Origin: Immersiella caudata
Taxonomy: Eukaryota; Ascomycota; Sordariomycetes; Sordariales; Lasiosphaeriaceae
DNA length: 64,000 nucleotides
Direction: 5' to 3'
Assembly (NCBI GenBank): GCA_030512335.1
Contig: JAULSU010000004.1
Location: 6,061,344 to 6,125,343, forward strand
Under the pieces are notes generated by a model. The model made no database searches. It saw only the letters and a program-made list of their open reading frames with translations, and had not been told where the DNA came from. The position numbers and the translations under genes were made by a program. This document shows, one piece after another, positions 11,461-22,640 of the stretch; the stretch's first letter is position 1; each line of letters opens with the position of its first letter.

Positions 11461-13173
11461 ATGATTGCGCCAATTGTCCTCCTGGCGGCTTCGGCCGCTC
11501 TGGTGTCTGCTCAAGGGCCGCCTCCGGCTGCGACGCCGGCGGGATGCACGGCGAAATCGTTTGTCATTCCCAGCTGGGTTGTTGCGAACTTCTCATCGGC
11601 GGGTGGCAAGACGTCCTTCACGACCTTCAATCGAGCATCCAACGTCTCTTCGACCGTTGAGTGCACCGGGGGCAGTTGCACAGCATCTGGGAGTCTCAAG
11701 GCCCTCATCGAGCTCAGTGAGAACTCGGCAGTCGTCTCGCTGAACGAGACGTGGAACTGCAACGATAGGCCCGGTGGCGAGCGGTAAGTCGGAATGGGAT
11801 CTTGGACAAGTATCAAACTGACAAACGTGTCGCCAGCTTCATGTTCTGGGCCGTTGGCAACAACTCGCTGCGGCTCGCCCAAGCGGACGGGAAAATCACA
11901 GCCAAGAACCCTCAGGTTCTGGTCAAGGGCTCCCTCATCGCCCCGGTCGCGATAACCCCCATCTACTTCGAGGGACCGACCGGACACGGCACACCCGGCT
12001 GCAGCGCCGGATCTGAGAAGCCAAAGTGGACAGTCTCGGCAGTAGCCTACTCCGACGCAACAGGGGATGGGGTCAACAGCGTTGCCCAGCGAAGTCTCAG
12101 TCTCCTCCTCATCAACCAAGCTACTGGCTACGACGCAAGCTGCACGGCATTCGCAGACGCTGACGCCAAGTCTGACGTCCTCAACCTCAACTGCGCCGGT
12201 CTCGAGTTCCAGTCGCCCACCATCGGCCGCTACAGCACCTCTACTGCGGCCACTTACAACGTTGCTACCAGACAACTCACCGTGACCCAAACCTGGTACT
12301 GCGACGACACCGACCCCGGAAGACCGTAAGCCCTCCCCTGTACTCCTTTCTCATCCCCCCTTCCCCCCTGACACCAAATCACTGACATGGACCCCAGCAT
12401 GTCTATCTCCGCCACCGGCTCCGCACCTCTCACCCTCACCTGCACCAGCCGCTCCCTCCCCGGAAACAACAGCCAAACCAACTGCGAGCTCCCCACCGAC
12501 TACACCCTCTCAGGCACCGTCTCTTCCACCACCGTCCTGGCCCCCTTCTCCATCGAAGACCCAACCCCCGGCACCGACGGCTGCACCATCTCGTCCATTT
12601 TCAGCCCCAAATGGACCTTTTCCAACTTTGTCATTGAAGGCAAGGCCAGCGGTGCTGGTACCGTTGCCGTTCCGACGACAGACGCTATCGTGGGATTCGA
12701 TGTCATTCTCGATACGCAGAACAGGCGGTATCAATACCCCATGCCGATTACGCAGGGAAAGAAGACGGAGAGCGGGTGGTATGAATGTGAGGTTGGCACA
12801 GATGGCGGGAATGGACTGCCGCTGTGGCCGTACGAATGCAAGTTCAAGTATGACTCGGCCAAGAAAGAGTTGGTGTTGGATGCGAATTGGGAGTGTAGGG
12901 ATTTGGACGTGAGGCATCCGTGAGTGTTACCATGAACTCTGCGTGACGTTTTGACGGGTGTGCTAACAAGCGATGATTAGGATCTTGTTTGCTGGCGTTG
13001 CCACGACGACGGTCAATGCCGAGATTGCATGTGAAAAGTTTCAGGATCTGGCCATTTGCGGGACCGAGGATCCGAGCTATACTTGGTCGGCGCCAATTTC
13101 GAGTGTTACTTGGACTGCTGGCGAGCCAGCGCCCGAGGAGGGAGGCCTGAGCGGGGGACTTCAGGGGAGATGA
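11461..13173 (+). CDS. Secreted protein built from repeated exons, unknown family
   Basis: Four exons (11461-11783, 11837-12325, 12398-12919, 12981-13173) give 508 aa with a signal peptide (IVLLAASAALVSAQ). All three introns are phase 2 and sit at the same place in a repeated pattern. Exons 1-3 each end with an aromatic-x-Cys strand followed by an acidic turn (TWNCNDRPGGE, TWYCDDTDPGRP, NWECRDLDVRHP). Exons 2-4 each open with a short hydrophobic strand (FMFWAVGNNSLRL, MSISATGSAPLTL, ILFAGVATTTVN). Exons 2 and 3 are therefore symmetric 163- and 174-aa units, probably a beta-rich, disulfide-bonded domain duplicated by exon duplication. I do not recognise the family and assign no function. Confidence 0.8.
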
Positions 13174-13271
13174 TATCTGTTAACCCATGAGATAAAAGAA
13201 CGGGGTCAAGACGACACGGGTAGGATGTATAATAAAGATATAACGTATGGTCAGAATATTCGGCGGGAGTC

Positions 13272-14285
13272 TTACACCAGTTCGGCCTTGATCAACACCG
13301 GAACAATGCCCCCTGGCACAACCCTCACCTCCTCATGCCCAATCACTTGCCACAGTGCCAGTATACTTCCCGAGTGCGCCGTCACCGAGACAATCTGCTC
13401 TTCATCGTTGCCAAACAAGTACTCGAGGAAAGCCTCGATCCTGACAGCGTGCTCGGCTAGGGTTTCCCTCACATCAGGCACCCACAGCTTGTCTTCTTCG
13501 GAGAACCCGTCCTCGATGGTGAACTCGGGGAAATTCGTGGTGATGGCAGAACGGGGGCTGCGACGGTCGCATGTATGAATGCCGAGGCGCTCCCGAATCA
13601 TCTCCTTGATGATGGGCTTGAAAGGGAGATTCTCTACACCAGGTGCCACGGCAAGATTAGTGAAGGCCATGGAGCAGGTCTGGAGGCAACGAGTCAGAGG
13701 GCTGGCGTAGTGGTGGCGGGCAAGGGGAAGTTTGAGGTTGGACGATGAGGTTTCCCAGAATGTCTTCATGGCGAGGGCGTCTTCGATACCCTTTGGAGTG
13801 AGGTGAGCATCGGCCCAGGTAGTGTGGCCATCGCCGTCGAGTCGAGCCCAGTAGCGCTGTCCAAGTTGTCGACGAGGTTAGTCGAGTGGTTGTTGGAAGG
13901 GAAAGAAAAGGGGTAACTCACCTCCCATTCGACTGTTCCTACCTCGGCCTCCTTGACATTGTGGTAGCCTTGTCCATGGCGGGCGGCGTAGATCAACTTG
14001 TACGAGACATTTGCAGCAGTGCTTTTGTTGAGGTGGTTGAGGTAGTGCACAAATCGCTCCCAGTCCGGCTTCTCGTGGTTTGGGTCATAGACGGCGTCGG
14101 TGTCATAGGTTTGGCTGATCAGCCCCAATCCGGGGAGAGTCGTCTACCGCCAGGTCAGCAAGGCTCTGTCTGTTAGTGAGAGAGTTTGGAAGAAAATTCA
14201 CCGTCTCGGAAGGACCAGTGGGAGCATCCTGCGAGAAGAATCCGGCCACGGCAGTTAAGCGGAACTTGGATGTCCGCGAACTCAT
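13272..14285 (-). CDS. Histidine phosphatase (phosphoglycerate-mutase-like) protein
   Basis: Three exons: 14285-14202, 14143-13922 and 13856-13272, 296 aa. The catalytic RHG signature is YAARHGQGYHN (R83-H84-G85), followed by the second-site segments ASPLTRCLQTC (arginine of the SPLxR motif) and VTAHSGSILALW (second histidine). This arrangement matches the fungal Pmu1-like branch of the histidine-phosphatase superfamily rather than glycolytic phosphoglycerate mutase. The substrate is unknown; members hydrolyse small phosphoesters or nucleotides. The ends of this gene and of the repeat-exon gene are convergent and only 98 bp apart. Confidence 0.88.
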
Positions 14286-14765
14286 TGTTCTTCTTGCTGA
14301 TTACCTGCCTGATAACAGTGGTTTGTGGGGCTGATGATAGAAGCGATGGGATGGGTCAAGGAATCTGATGAAGGCAAAATGAGACTCAAGAAGAATGGCG
14401 GTCTGCGAGCGAAGGAAGCCCCGCTTTTCGGCGACGCCCCTTATTCGCTCGCTCGGGCTTGGGAGACGCGATGGGTTTTTCTCTGGCGGTAAATATCACC
14501 CATCGAGTCTTACAACCATCAGACGCAACAGCCACCGCCCAGAAGGCTTGTTAGACCTGCTACTCGTGGATGGGAATTCTTCCGGTAGTGATAACTTCGA
14601 TTTGTTCAACACCAGGGACGCGATTGGCGCGCATCGCGGTTGGCATCGGGACGTAACGTCGCCACGCTCATTCGGGAGCACTGGGCCCGCTGCCGTTCGC
14701 GCTGTTGTGTAGCATGGAACCCCCGTCTTTGGTAGCACCACTCCAGGCAACATGGACCTGAAATC

Positions 14766-15083
14766 CTGGGGAAGGTGGAACCACCCATTTTGCAGAGCAA
14801 CTGCCGGAGTGAACAAGCTCAGTTGCGGTGTTAGCGGCACTCGGCTCCGATCCTCAGCGTGTTAGCCCCGGCTCGCTTCCAGTTAAAAACGGCTTGGCGA
14901 TCGATGGGTCCGGGACCCGCGCCGGGGAACGCCCGTTTCGAGATTGCGGAGGGAGACGACCTTGCCGCAGCGTTGCACGTTGCTGGGTTATCATTTCATC
15001 TCTCAGCGCCCGCCAAGGCAAATAGGTTCGCCTGGAGAGATCAGATTGTCATCCGCGCCTATCATCAACACCACCTTGCGGGG
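14766..15083 (+). promoter_or_regulatory. Candidate CreA/CRE-1 sites upstream of AA9
   Basis: SYGGRG matches occur at 14766 (CTGGGG), 14946 (GCGGAG) and 15078 (GCGGGG). This consensus is the known binding site of the carbon catabolite repressor, and cellulase-type genes are normally under its control. The motif is short and the region GC-rich, so chance matches are expected. Confidence 0.3.
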
Positions 15084-15205
15084 GTAGACGAGGCGACAAT
15101 GGGACGCTATGATAGTTTTCACTATGGTGCCACATAGTTGGAGTTTGCCCCTCTTGACTTCAGCCCTCCAGGACCCGGAATGGTGACATGGTTCAAAACT
15201 TCAAG

Positions 15206-15211
15206 TATAAA
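15206..15211 (+). promoter_or_regulatory. TATA box of the AA9 gene
   Basis: TATAAA, 89 bp before the AA9 start codon, in an otherwise GC-rich promoter. Position and context fit a core promoter of a strongly inducible secreted-enzyme gene. Confidence 0.65.
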
Positions 15212-15294
15212 GGGGGAATGCCTCGCCCCTGAACTCAACTGGAACAGCAGGCCTCAGCAACCGCTCCCTTCAGTTTCTCACCCTTTTGTCCAAC

Positions 15295-16203
15295 ATGCAG
15301 TTCAGTCTCGCCGGTATCGCTCTCTGGGCCCTCACAGCGGCCAACACGGCCGAGGCGCACTACCGCTTCAGCAAGCTCCTCATCAATGGGCGTCTCACCA
15401 ACGACTTTGAGTACATCCGGGAGAACAGCAACGGCATCATGCCCACCAAGCAGTTCCTCACGCCCAGCGACGACTTCCGCTGCAACTCGGGCTCGTTCAA
15501 CAACGCCGGCAAGACAAAGGTGGCCAAAGTCAACCCGGGCGATAGGCTGGGCTTCCAGCTGTGGTACTACGCCACCATGCAGCATCCGGGCCCCCTCACC
15601 ATCCATATGTCCAAGGCCCCCGGCGATGTCCGCCAGTACCGTGGAGACGGCGACTGGTTCAAGGTGCACCAGATGATCATCTGCAAGGAGCCCGCGGGTG
15701 GCTATCTCAACGACAAGGACTGGTGCACCTGGGACTTGTCGACGGTCGAGTTCACCATTCCCCGCGACACCCCTCCCGGCCAGTACCTGGTTCGTGTTGA
15801 GCACATCGCCATCCACGGCGCCAAGGATGCCCACACCGAGTTCTACTACGAGTGCGCCCAGATCGAGGTCGGTGGCAGCGGTCAGGGCCGTCCCAGTCCC
15901 ATGGTCCAGATTCCCGGTCTGTACAATCGTGAAGATCCTGCCCTGCGCTTCTTCATCTACGGCGCCCCCCGCTACCCCTACACCAACGTTGGCCAGCACG
16001 CTGTCTGGACTGGTGGCAATTCTGGTGGCGGCAGCGCACCCTCGAACCCTCCGGTCACAAACCCCCCTAACAACGGCGGTGGTGGTGGTGGCACCGCTCC
16101 TCTCTGGGGTCAATGTGGTGGAAATGGGTGGACTGGCCCTACTCGCTGCGCCGAGGGCATTTGCAAGTACAGCAACGATTGGTACTCGCAGTGCCAGAAA
16201 TAA
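15295..16203 (+). CDS. AA9 lytic polysaccharide monooxygenase with CBM1
   Basis: Intronless, 302 aa. The signal peptide ends at EA before H22, which becomes the N-terminal His of the copper histidine brace; the second brace ligand is H97 in the QHPGPL motif, and the axial Tyr is Y184 in EFYYECAQIEV. A Pro/Asn/Gly-rich linker (about 247-267) leads to a C-terminal fungal cellulose-binding module, from PLWGQCGGNGWTG to SQCQK, with the conserved aromatic residues and four cysteines. The enzyme cleaves cellulose or other beta-1,4-glucans oxidatively outside the cell, using reductant and H2O2 or O2. C1/C4 regioselectivity is not clear from sequence. The upstream in-frame TTG is ignored in favour of the first ATG. 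Its end converges with the ADP-ribosylglycohydrolase gene, 93 bp away. Confidence 0.95.
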   Translation: MQFSLAGIALWALTAANTAEAHYRFSKLLINGRLTNDFEYIRENSNGIMPTKQFLTPSDDFRCNSGSFNNAGKTKVAKVNPGDRLGFQLWYYATMQHPGPLTIHMSKAPGDVRQYRGDGDWFKVHQMIICKEPAGGYLNDKDWCTWDLSTVEFTIPRDTPPGQYLVRVEHIAIHGAKDAHTEFYYECAQIEVGGSGQGRPSPMVQIPGLYNREDPALRFFIYGAPRYPYTNVGQHAVWTGGNSGGGSAPSNPPVTNPPNNGGGGGGTAPLWGQCGGNGWTGPTRCAEGICKYSNDWYSQCQK

Positions 16204-16296
16204 GGGGAGACTACCTGTAAATAGGGGTCAGCCAGGGGTTGATTATTCGTGTACATACCTACCTACCTAATAACCCTAAGACTAATTCCTATCCCC

Positions 16297-17346
16297 TCAA
16301 ACATTCTCAGTGGCCAGAATCACATCCACAGCTTCTTCAAACTCCTTGCCAAACTGCAGCTTCTCCCTCCACCGTTCCGGAATCCCTTCCACCCCGTCCC
16401 TCGCCCCCAACAGGCCACCCGCAATTGCCCCATTCGTATCAGTATCCTTCCCAATTCTCACCACGTCCACAAGCACGTCCTCAAGCGGCCTCGGGTCCAC
16501 CAAGGCCGCCACGGCAATGGTAAGCGACTCCAACACATAGCCTGCCCCCTTGAAGGGAAGCACTTTCGACCCGTTTGCGGCCACCTTCGGTCCCTTCTCC
16601 GCCAGTTCCTTGACCGTTACCAACTCTTTCCCCGCTTGTATCGCATTCTCAACCCTCTTCCCCACAAGTTCCACCTTCGCGCTGCCTCCAATGCTCTCAA
16701 CACAAACCTCGACCAAACCCTTCCCCTCCTCCACTGCCTCCTCCACCCCCCGTCCCTCTAACAACGCCCTGACAATCCCATTATACGCCGCACAAGCAAC
16801 CACACAATGGTGATCATCATGCGTAACCTTCGAAATCGCCACACTCTCCTCTACCAACTTCTCCGTCTCAGAAACAAACAGTCCCGTAGGGATACACCTC
16901 ATTAACGACCCATTCCCCGCCTTCCCCTCCCCCGCGCCGCTCGTGGCCGGATCTCCACTCCCCTTGAACCTTCTGATACCAATCGCTGTGGCCCCTCCCA
17001 CATCCCTTGGCGTCTCCCCGCGCACACGTCCCGGCCACCGGCCATCATACCAATCCACCATGTTATGCGCCGCTAACTTGACCACATCTGCACCCCTGGG
17101 ACGCCCCTTTCCCGTGCGAATATCTCGGTAGGCGAGCAGCACGGCGCGGGTTAAATCCGTGTCGTCGGTGGCGTGGCCGGCGGGCCAGGAGAAGTGCCCG
17201 CCGCCGATGATTTCGCGCAGACCGGAGGGGTATTTGGTGGAGATTTCTTCCCATGCCAGAAACTCAAGGGTCGCGCCGAGGGAGTCGCCGGCGTGGACGC
17301 CGAGGAGGGCGCCAAGGATGCGGGATCGGGGGGTGGGGGGTGTCAT
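16297..17346 (-). CDS. ADP-ribosylglycohydrolase (DraG/ARH family)
   Basis: Single exon, 349 aa. The family's magnesium-binding motifs are intact: GVHAGDSLGATLEF near the N-terminus, HATDDTDLT (D61, D62, D64), and GKDTDTNGAIAGGLLGA near residue 300. These acidic residues hold the two Mg2+ ions used to remove ADP-ribose from proteins or from O-acetyl-ADP-ribose. The fungal branch is poorly characterised, and no partner ADP-ribosyltransferase is in the window. There is no targeting signal, so a cytosolic or nuclear location is likely. Confidence 0.93.
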   Translation of the reverse strand: MTPPTPRSRILGALLGVHAGDSLGATLEFLAWEEISTKYPSGLREIIGGGHFSWPAGHATDDTDLTRAVLLAYRDIRTGKGRPRGADVVKLAAHNMVDWYDGRWPGRVRGETPRDVGGATAIGIRRFKGSGDPATSGAGEGKAGNGSLMRCIPTGLFVSETEKLVEESVAISKVTHDDHHCVVACAAYNGIVRALLEGRGVEEAVEEGKGLVEVCVESIGGSAKVELVGKRVENAIQAGKELVTVKELAEKGPKVAANGSKVLPFKGAGYVLESLTIAVAALVDPRPLEDVLVDVVRIGKDTDTNGAIAGGLLGARDGVEGIPERWREKLQFGKEFEEAVDVILATENV

Positions 17347-18027
17347 TTTGATCGAGTGTATAATGTCGAAAAAGAAAAGCGTCGAGATATTCCTTTATTA
17401 GTTCTGTCGATTTTTTCAGATGGAGGTTGGAAGGTGACAGTTGGGGTGGATTAGGCAGCGTTGCTTTGTTGATGTGAGGGTGCGGATATCGCGCTTGAGG
17501 CAGCTCGTTACCGCTTGTTGAATTGGTTGGTAGTGGTAGTAAGGATGCTTGATTGTTAGAAAAGTGAATGGTTGTCTCGGCCCTGTAAAATGCTGGCCCT
17601 GGGTCCCACTTTTCAGTAACGCACCCTCCAAGCCTAACACGCTCACCGCATCGAACCAATGCGGAAGGCGTTGCGGCTTGGCAGCGCTTTTGGCCACCTC
17701 AGGCATTCTCTCCCCCAAGTTTCAGCCGTCGTCGCGATCACGAGCCATTATCTTGTACTAGGTAGAACTTGCTCGAAATATATCATCATCTCCCCCAAGT
17801 TGACAACCCGAGGGGAGCAAAGAACACTTGCGTACCTCTGCTGCTGAAAATTTCCATGTTGTCAGTTCACAAAATGGGGAGTGTTCGCTATCAACACATT
17901 GCCGCCAAGAAAAAGGGGCAATGCCAGTTTAATCTCATGAGCTTAGGAACACAACAACCTGCATGCCCAGCAGGGGTTGACGGGCAGAACGATTGAGTTT
18001 GCAGCAAAAATATGAAATTCAGAGAAA
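17347..18027. other. Intergenic, 0.7 kb
   Basis: Upstream region of the ADP-ribosylglycohydrolase gene as far as the tRNA-Glu. Nothing supportable was found. Confidence 0.5.
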
Positions 18028-18099
18028 CTCGGGAACGGGGAATCGAACCCCGGGCTGCTGAGTGAGAGTCAGCGATGTTAGCCACTACACCATACCCGA
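18028..18099 (-). tRNA. tRNA-Glu (anticodon CTC)
   Basis: A 72-nt cloverleaf without intron. The acceptor strands TCGGGTA and TTCCCGA pair with one T-T mismatch. The anticodon stem GCTGA/TCAGC encloses the loop CTCTCAC with anticodon CTC. The T arm is CGGGG-TTCGATT-CCCCG. The discriminator base is G, with no encoded CCA, as expected for a eukaryotic gene. Confidence 0.93.
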
Positions 18100-18388
18100 T
18101 TGTTGAAATTGTGTTCAGGCACTCCAACATATCAAGCCGGACGGGAAGCCATGAGCCAGAGCGCACATCACATCATGCCAGACGTGGCCCGCAAGCCACC
18201 TTGAGAACGACTGAGGAAGACACCAGTAAGATCAAACAGGCCGCTATATTAAAAACTATGATCCCGTTCGCTGATGAAAATGCTACAGCCAAAGTCTACC
18301 AAACACTGAACACCAACTCTATGCAAACGCGAATATATGTCGACCTCATCTCTGTCTTCTATCACCATGACTGCCATCAGATCATATT

Positions 18389-20869
18389 CTACTCCACAAG
18401 CACTGCCTCCTCAACCTCAGTCATCTTCAATGCCTCATGCACATCATCGACAAAATGCTGCTCTCCCCCAGCCAACTCAACGATCCCACTAAGTTCCAAC
18501 GACGACCACACATCCGAGTCCCGGCTTGGAACACGGCTGAAGAAGATGCGTACCCCACGCTGGCGATAGTCTCGCACGATCTCCTCCAGCACCTGTGTGC
18601 CACTGCCATCGAGAGAGGTGACACCGTGGATGTCGAAGATGATGTTGCGGTTGGAATCCTCTCTTCGCAGTCGCGGGAGGGCAGGATGCGCCAGGCTGGT
18701 GCCGTACAGCTCCATGCGCCGCAGCCGCGTCTTGAGCTCGCCCGTGTTGGCAAAAGTGAGGGGCTCGGGAATCTTCACAATGAGACACCCTTCGATGAAC
18801 TCGAGACGGTCAGGATTGGCTTCGGCGTTCTCGAACCGGTTCGTGCCGGGAAGACGGCCAAGAATCTGGATGCGAGGGCGGGTCGAATGGCGGATGACCT
18901 GCAAGAGAGAAAGACCGACGCCGATGGCCATACCAAGCGTGAGGGAGAAAAAGACAGTGGAGAGAAGGATGATCAACATGAGGCCCAACTCTTGCCATGC
19001 ACGGATCCGGAGAAAGAAGAGGATGTCGTGGGGGCACTCCTCGATCAGGGACCACGCGACGACACTGATGAGCGAGCACAGGACCGGTTTCTACGACAGT
19101 CAGTACAATGAACCAATTGGGGACAACGGGGACGGGACATACCGGGAGATAGTACATGTACGGAAGCAAGACCAGAATGGTGATGAGGGTGAACAAGCTC
19201 AAGAGGATCGAAGACACCGGACTCTTGCCGCCAGTTGACTTGTTCACCTTGCTTCGGCCATACCCTCCAAACGCCGGCAGACTCATAAAGCAGGCCCCGA
19301 TCAGGTTGGCCGCGCCGAGAGCAACGAGCTCGCGGTTGGGACTCAGCTGGATCTTGGAAAACTCCGGTGTCCCGCCGATGCTCTTGGCCGCCACCGAAGA
19401 CTCGAAGAAGCCCAGAAGAGCGATCAAGAACGACGTGCCAATCGCATCGCGGATATAAGGCATGTTGGATGGACGGAACGGCCACCGGAAAGTGAAGAGA
19501 TGGCCACTAGCCGCCTCCACCTTGCCAAGGACCGACACTCCCGAACCCTCCCAGTCGAACCAGTACGCCAGGAAAGCCGAAAGAACGACAACAAGGAACC
19601 TATCCGGAATGTATGCGACGCCTGGATACTGTGGTTGCATACGCCTTTTGATCTCACGACAAACCATTATGACAACAAAACTCGAGGCGGCCACGGTGAA
19701 TGTCAGACGGTGCGTCTTGTCCAGGTTCCCCAGGATGAAGCGCAGCTTGTCGACGCTGCTCCCATGGCGGACGGCAGGCTTGTCCTCAAGGACCCTGTTC
19801 AGGCCGAGCTCGGGGATCAGCTGGTCCACGGCAATAACAACACCAATAGCGCTGATGAATCCCCGCAAGAACGGCCGGGAGAGAACACCATCGAGAAAGC
19901 CCAGGCGGGCGAGGCCAGCCGCAAACACCATAGCGCCAGCCATACCGGCAATGACGCCGCATATGGTGGCTTGGAGAACTGCGTCATTGTCACCACCCTT
20001 GCCCGCGTCGACATTCCCCTTGATCACGGTGCCCACGAGAAGCGACCCAGCGGCCTCGGGGCCAACAATCATGGACGGACAACTCCCCAGCAAGGCGTAC
20101 ACCAACGGGCTGAAGACAAATGAATACAACCCGTTGATGGGGGGAACGTGGGCGAGATTGTCCGCGAGCGACAGCGCCATGGGCACATACATGCCGGCCA
20201 CAGTCAGCGCCGCGACGAAATCGCCCTTGAAGTACGACCAGCTGTACTCGGGCGCCCACACCAGGACCGGAAGGTAGTACGACAAGTACCTACAGTTGAG
20301 AGTCAGCAATTGTTCTTACCCGAGAGCGCAACAAACACGCACATCAATGTGGAATCCTTAAAGCCGTGGCGCTTGGCCAGAATGCTCGAAGTGCTCATCT
20401 TCTTGCTCTTCATCCGGGATGCCAGCTGCTTCTTCCAGCTCTTGCGCTTCCTGCCAGCCTCGGACGAAAGCACGCCGTCCATGGCGGGAACGGAGCCGTC
20501 CGATTCCGAACCCGAGTAAACGTGCGAGTCGGCGGCGAGACTATCGGTCGGGCTCATCGGACGGGGGGAAAAGGTTCCGTGGTTGCACGGCCCGTCGTGG
20601 GCGTGTTCCCGGTAGCCCAGCAGCGATGTTGTCTCGGTCGCCGTCTCGGCCTGCCTGCTCGGACCCGCGAGGCTAAAGCCAGGGATATTTGCCTCGTTCG
20701 AAGCCGGGGGCGGCGATCGCGGCGAAAGCGGAGGGCTGTCATTGTGGTGTTCTTCGGCGGCATCGGCGAGGGAGGTGTACGAGGCAGCGCTGTGGCTCTG
20801 TCGCAGGCCACTCGGGTTGGTCGGGGCATGGTCGTGCGACGCCGACGTGAAGGGACTCGGTCGTGACAT
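18389..20869 (-). CDS. SulP/SLC26 anion transporter with STAS domain
   Basis: Three exons: 20869-20343, 20289-19143 and 19090-18389, 791 aa. Residues 1-175 are a long Ser/Pro-rich cytosolic head ending in a basic KRKSWKKQLASRMKSKK patch. The membrane core starts YYLPVLVWAPEYSWSY and contains the typical GLYSFVFSPLVYALLGSCP and GPEAAGSLLVGTVI segments and 10-14 helices. The C-terminus is a STAS domain with the IIFDIHGVTSLDGSG motif. The family carries sulfate and other anions, or amino acids in fungal vacuolar members, so the substrate should not be assumed to be sulfate. Exon 1 ends at a GTGCGT donor; the alternative GTAAGA donor 25 nt downstream would leave a 29-nt intron, which is too short. 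Confidence 0.9.
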
Positions 20870-21650
20870 GGTGTCGGGCGTTGGGTTAAGGATTTAAGCT
20901 CGAGGGCGCCTTCGGGTAGACCATTGAGCGATGGCGGAGTCTCGACGTAATAGGGGTTCCGGTTGATAGATCGGGGGGGCTTCAACCTCGCCCGGGGCTT
21001 AGCGGCTGGCTTTCCACGTTTTGACGTTCTTGAGCCGCAGCCATCCGACGGCGCGGCGAGAGCGAGAGCTCTGGATAAAGAGGCGTGAAGCGGCAAGCCG
21101 GTCGCACCAGCGTCAATGTCAACTCAGGCCGTTCCGCGAAGACATGGACGAATGGTCGGTGAAGAGAATTGGCTTTCGGGTCGGAGCGCTCGAGGACGGG
21201 GAGGGAGTGGGTCGATTTGATACATTTTAGTCACAGCAGCGAGGAACGGGACGAGGACTTTGTCAAGGACTTGGCGGTCCGGGGTGACCGGGGCCTGGGG
21301 CGGAATGCAGAAAGCCCCGCCTACCCCGCACCACGTGACACCGCGTTGTGGCGTGTCGCCTGCGGGGCCGAAAGGGAGGAGCCATCCACCATTTGAAGCG
21401 CTGACGTTGAGGTCTTTGCAGCGGATAGAAGGAGGTGAGGTGGTACCTGAATGCGGCGCGTCTCGATTCAACCGGACAGCCATCTTCTTCGCGTAAGACG
21501 GGGAATTGCTAGACCGTCTGGATGCCGCACTTCAAAAGGCATGCCCCCCGCCGCAGCTCGTGTCCAAAATGCGAATTGAATCTCCCCACTTGATCGCTCT
21601 CGACGTCTCCTTCCTTGCTTGTCATTGTCCCGCCCACCTTCCCTCTCACG
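20870..21650. other. Divergent intergenic region
   Basis: Shared 5' region of the SulP transporter (minus) and the esterase (plus). No gene or repeat seen. Confidence 0.5.
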
Positions 21651-22640
21651 ATGGCCTCCAACGCCCCCATCCGAAAAACAAACCACGTCATCGCCGTCCA
21701 CGACATTTCCATTGAGTGCGACGTCTACGATGCGGCCGACTATCCTTCCAATACCCCTGTATTCCTCTTCTTCCATTCAGGGGGTCTCACCGCCGGCGCG
21801 CGAAACATGGTTCCTCCATGGCTAGTGCAGACTTGTTTCCACCGGAAATGGCCCCTCCTCTGCCCAAGCTACCGTCTACTTCCCCAGGTCTCCGGTTCTG
21901 GCCTTCTTGCCGATGTTCGGGCAGCCTACTCCTTTGCGCAGTCTTTTGGCAGCTCCCAGGGTCCCCGGAAGGTGATCACCGGCGGTGCTTCCGCTGGCTT
22001 CTTCCTCGCTGCCCTCATCGCCCATCATCTCACCGCTCCTCCTTTAGCCCTTCTCTCCATCACCGGCATCCCCACTTTCCGCCATAAATTTTTCAACTCG
22101 TCGACGCTCATCCCGTCAGAGCCTATCACCGAGGACGACATCTCGCAGTACCTGTCCGAGCCAGTGACTGTCGGCCGACACGTCTTCGATGCCTCGGGCA
22201 TTTTCTCCGTAGCATCAATCCTCCCATCCGGAGAGAAGAATCCAACATTCACACCGGACAAAAAGCTCCCTGAGGGTTTCACATCCGACCCAAACCGCGG
22301 CCTGCTCTACGACTACTACCTACACGAGAACCTCTTTCTCGACTTGGTCGGCGAAGTCGATCCCGGCTTCGACTGGGCCACAACTGATGAGCAGAAGCTG
22401 AAGGCGTGGCCATCCACCATTTTCATTCACGGGGATGCCGATGCCGATGTTGATCTTGATGTGTGCATTTCTATTGTGAAAAGCCTCGGGGGCAAGGCGA
22501 AACACTTTCTGGCAAAGGGGCAAGGTCACCTCTTTGAGAGAGGTTACTTTCTGGAGGACCTTGGGGTTGATAGGGATGCGCCGATGGGTGCGGTGCTGAA
22601 GGCGGTCGATGCGTTGGATCGAGTTGTGGAAGCGAGTTGA
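21651..22640 (+). CDS. Alpha/beta hydrolase, HSL-type esterase/lipase-like
   Basis: Intronless, 329 aa, starting MASNAPIRKTNHV; an in-frame upstream start at 21615 would add 12 residues without a domain. The oxyanion-hole motif is FFHSGG, a variant of the usual HGGG, and the nucleophile elbow is GGASAGF. The acidic and His members of the triad probably lie in the HGDADADVD and GQGHLF segments. The family hydrolyses short-chain esters; the substrate is unknown. There is no signal peptide, so it is probably cytosolic. Confidence 0.85.
   Translation: MASNAPIRKTNHVIAVHDISIECDVYDAADYPSNTPVFLFFHSGGLTAGARNMVPPWLVQTCFHRKWPLLCPSYRLLPQVSGSGLLADVRAAYSFAQSFGSSQGPRKVITGGASAGFFLAALIAHHLTAPPLALLSITGIPTFRHKFFNSSTLIPSEPITEDDISQYLSEPVTVGRHVFDASGIFSVASILPSGEKNPTFTPDKKLPEGFTSDPNRGLLYDYYLHENLFLDLVGEVDPGFDWATTDEQKLKAWPSTIFIHGDADADVDLDVCISIVKSLGGKAKHFLAKGQGHLFERGYFLEDLGVDRDAPMGAVLKAVDALDRVVEAS

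Larger units (their letters stand above)
14286..15294. other. Promoter region of the AA9 gene
   Basis: About 1 kb between the histidine-phosphatase and AA9 genes, divergently transcribed. No gene is supportable. It carries the AA9 TATA box and candidate carbon-catabolite sites listed separately. Confidence 0.5.
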
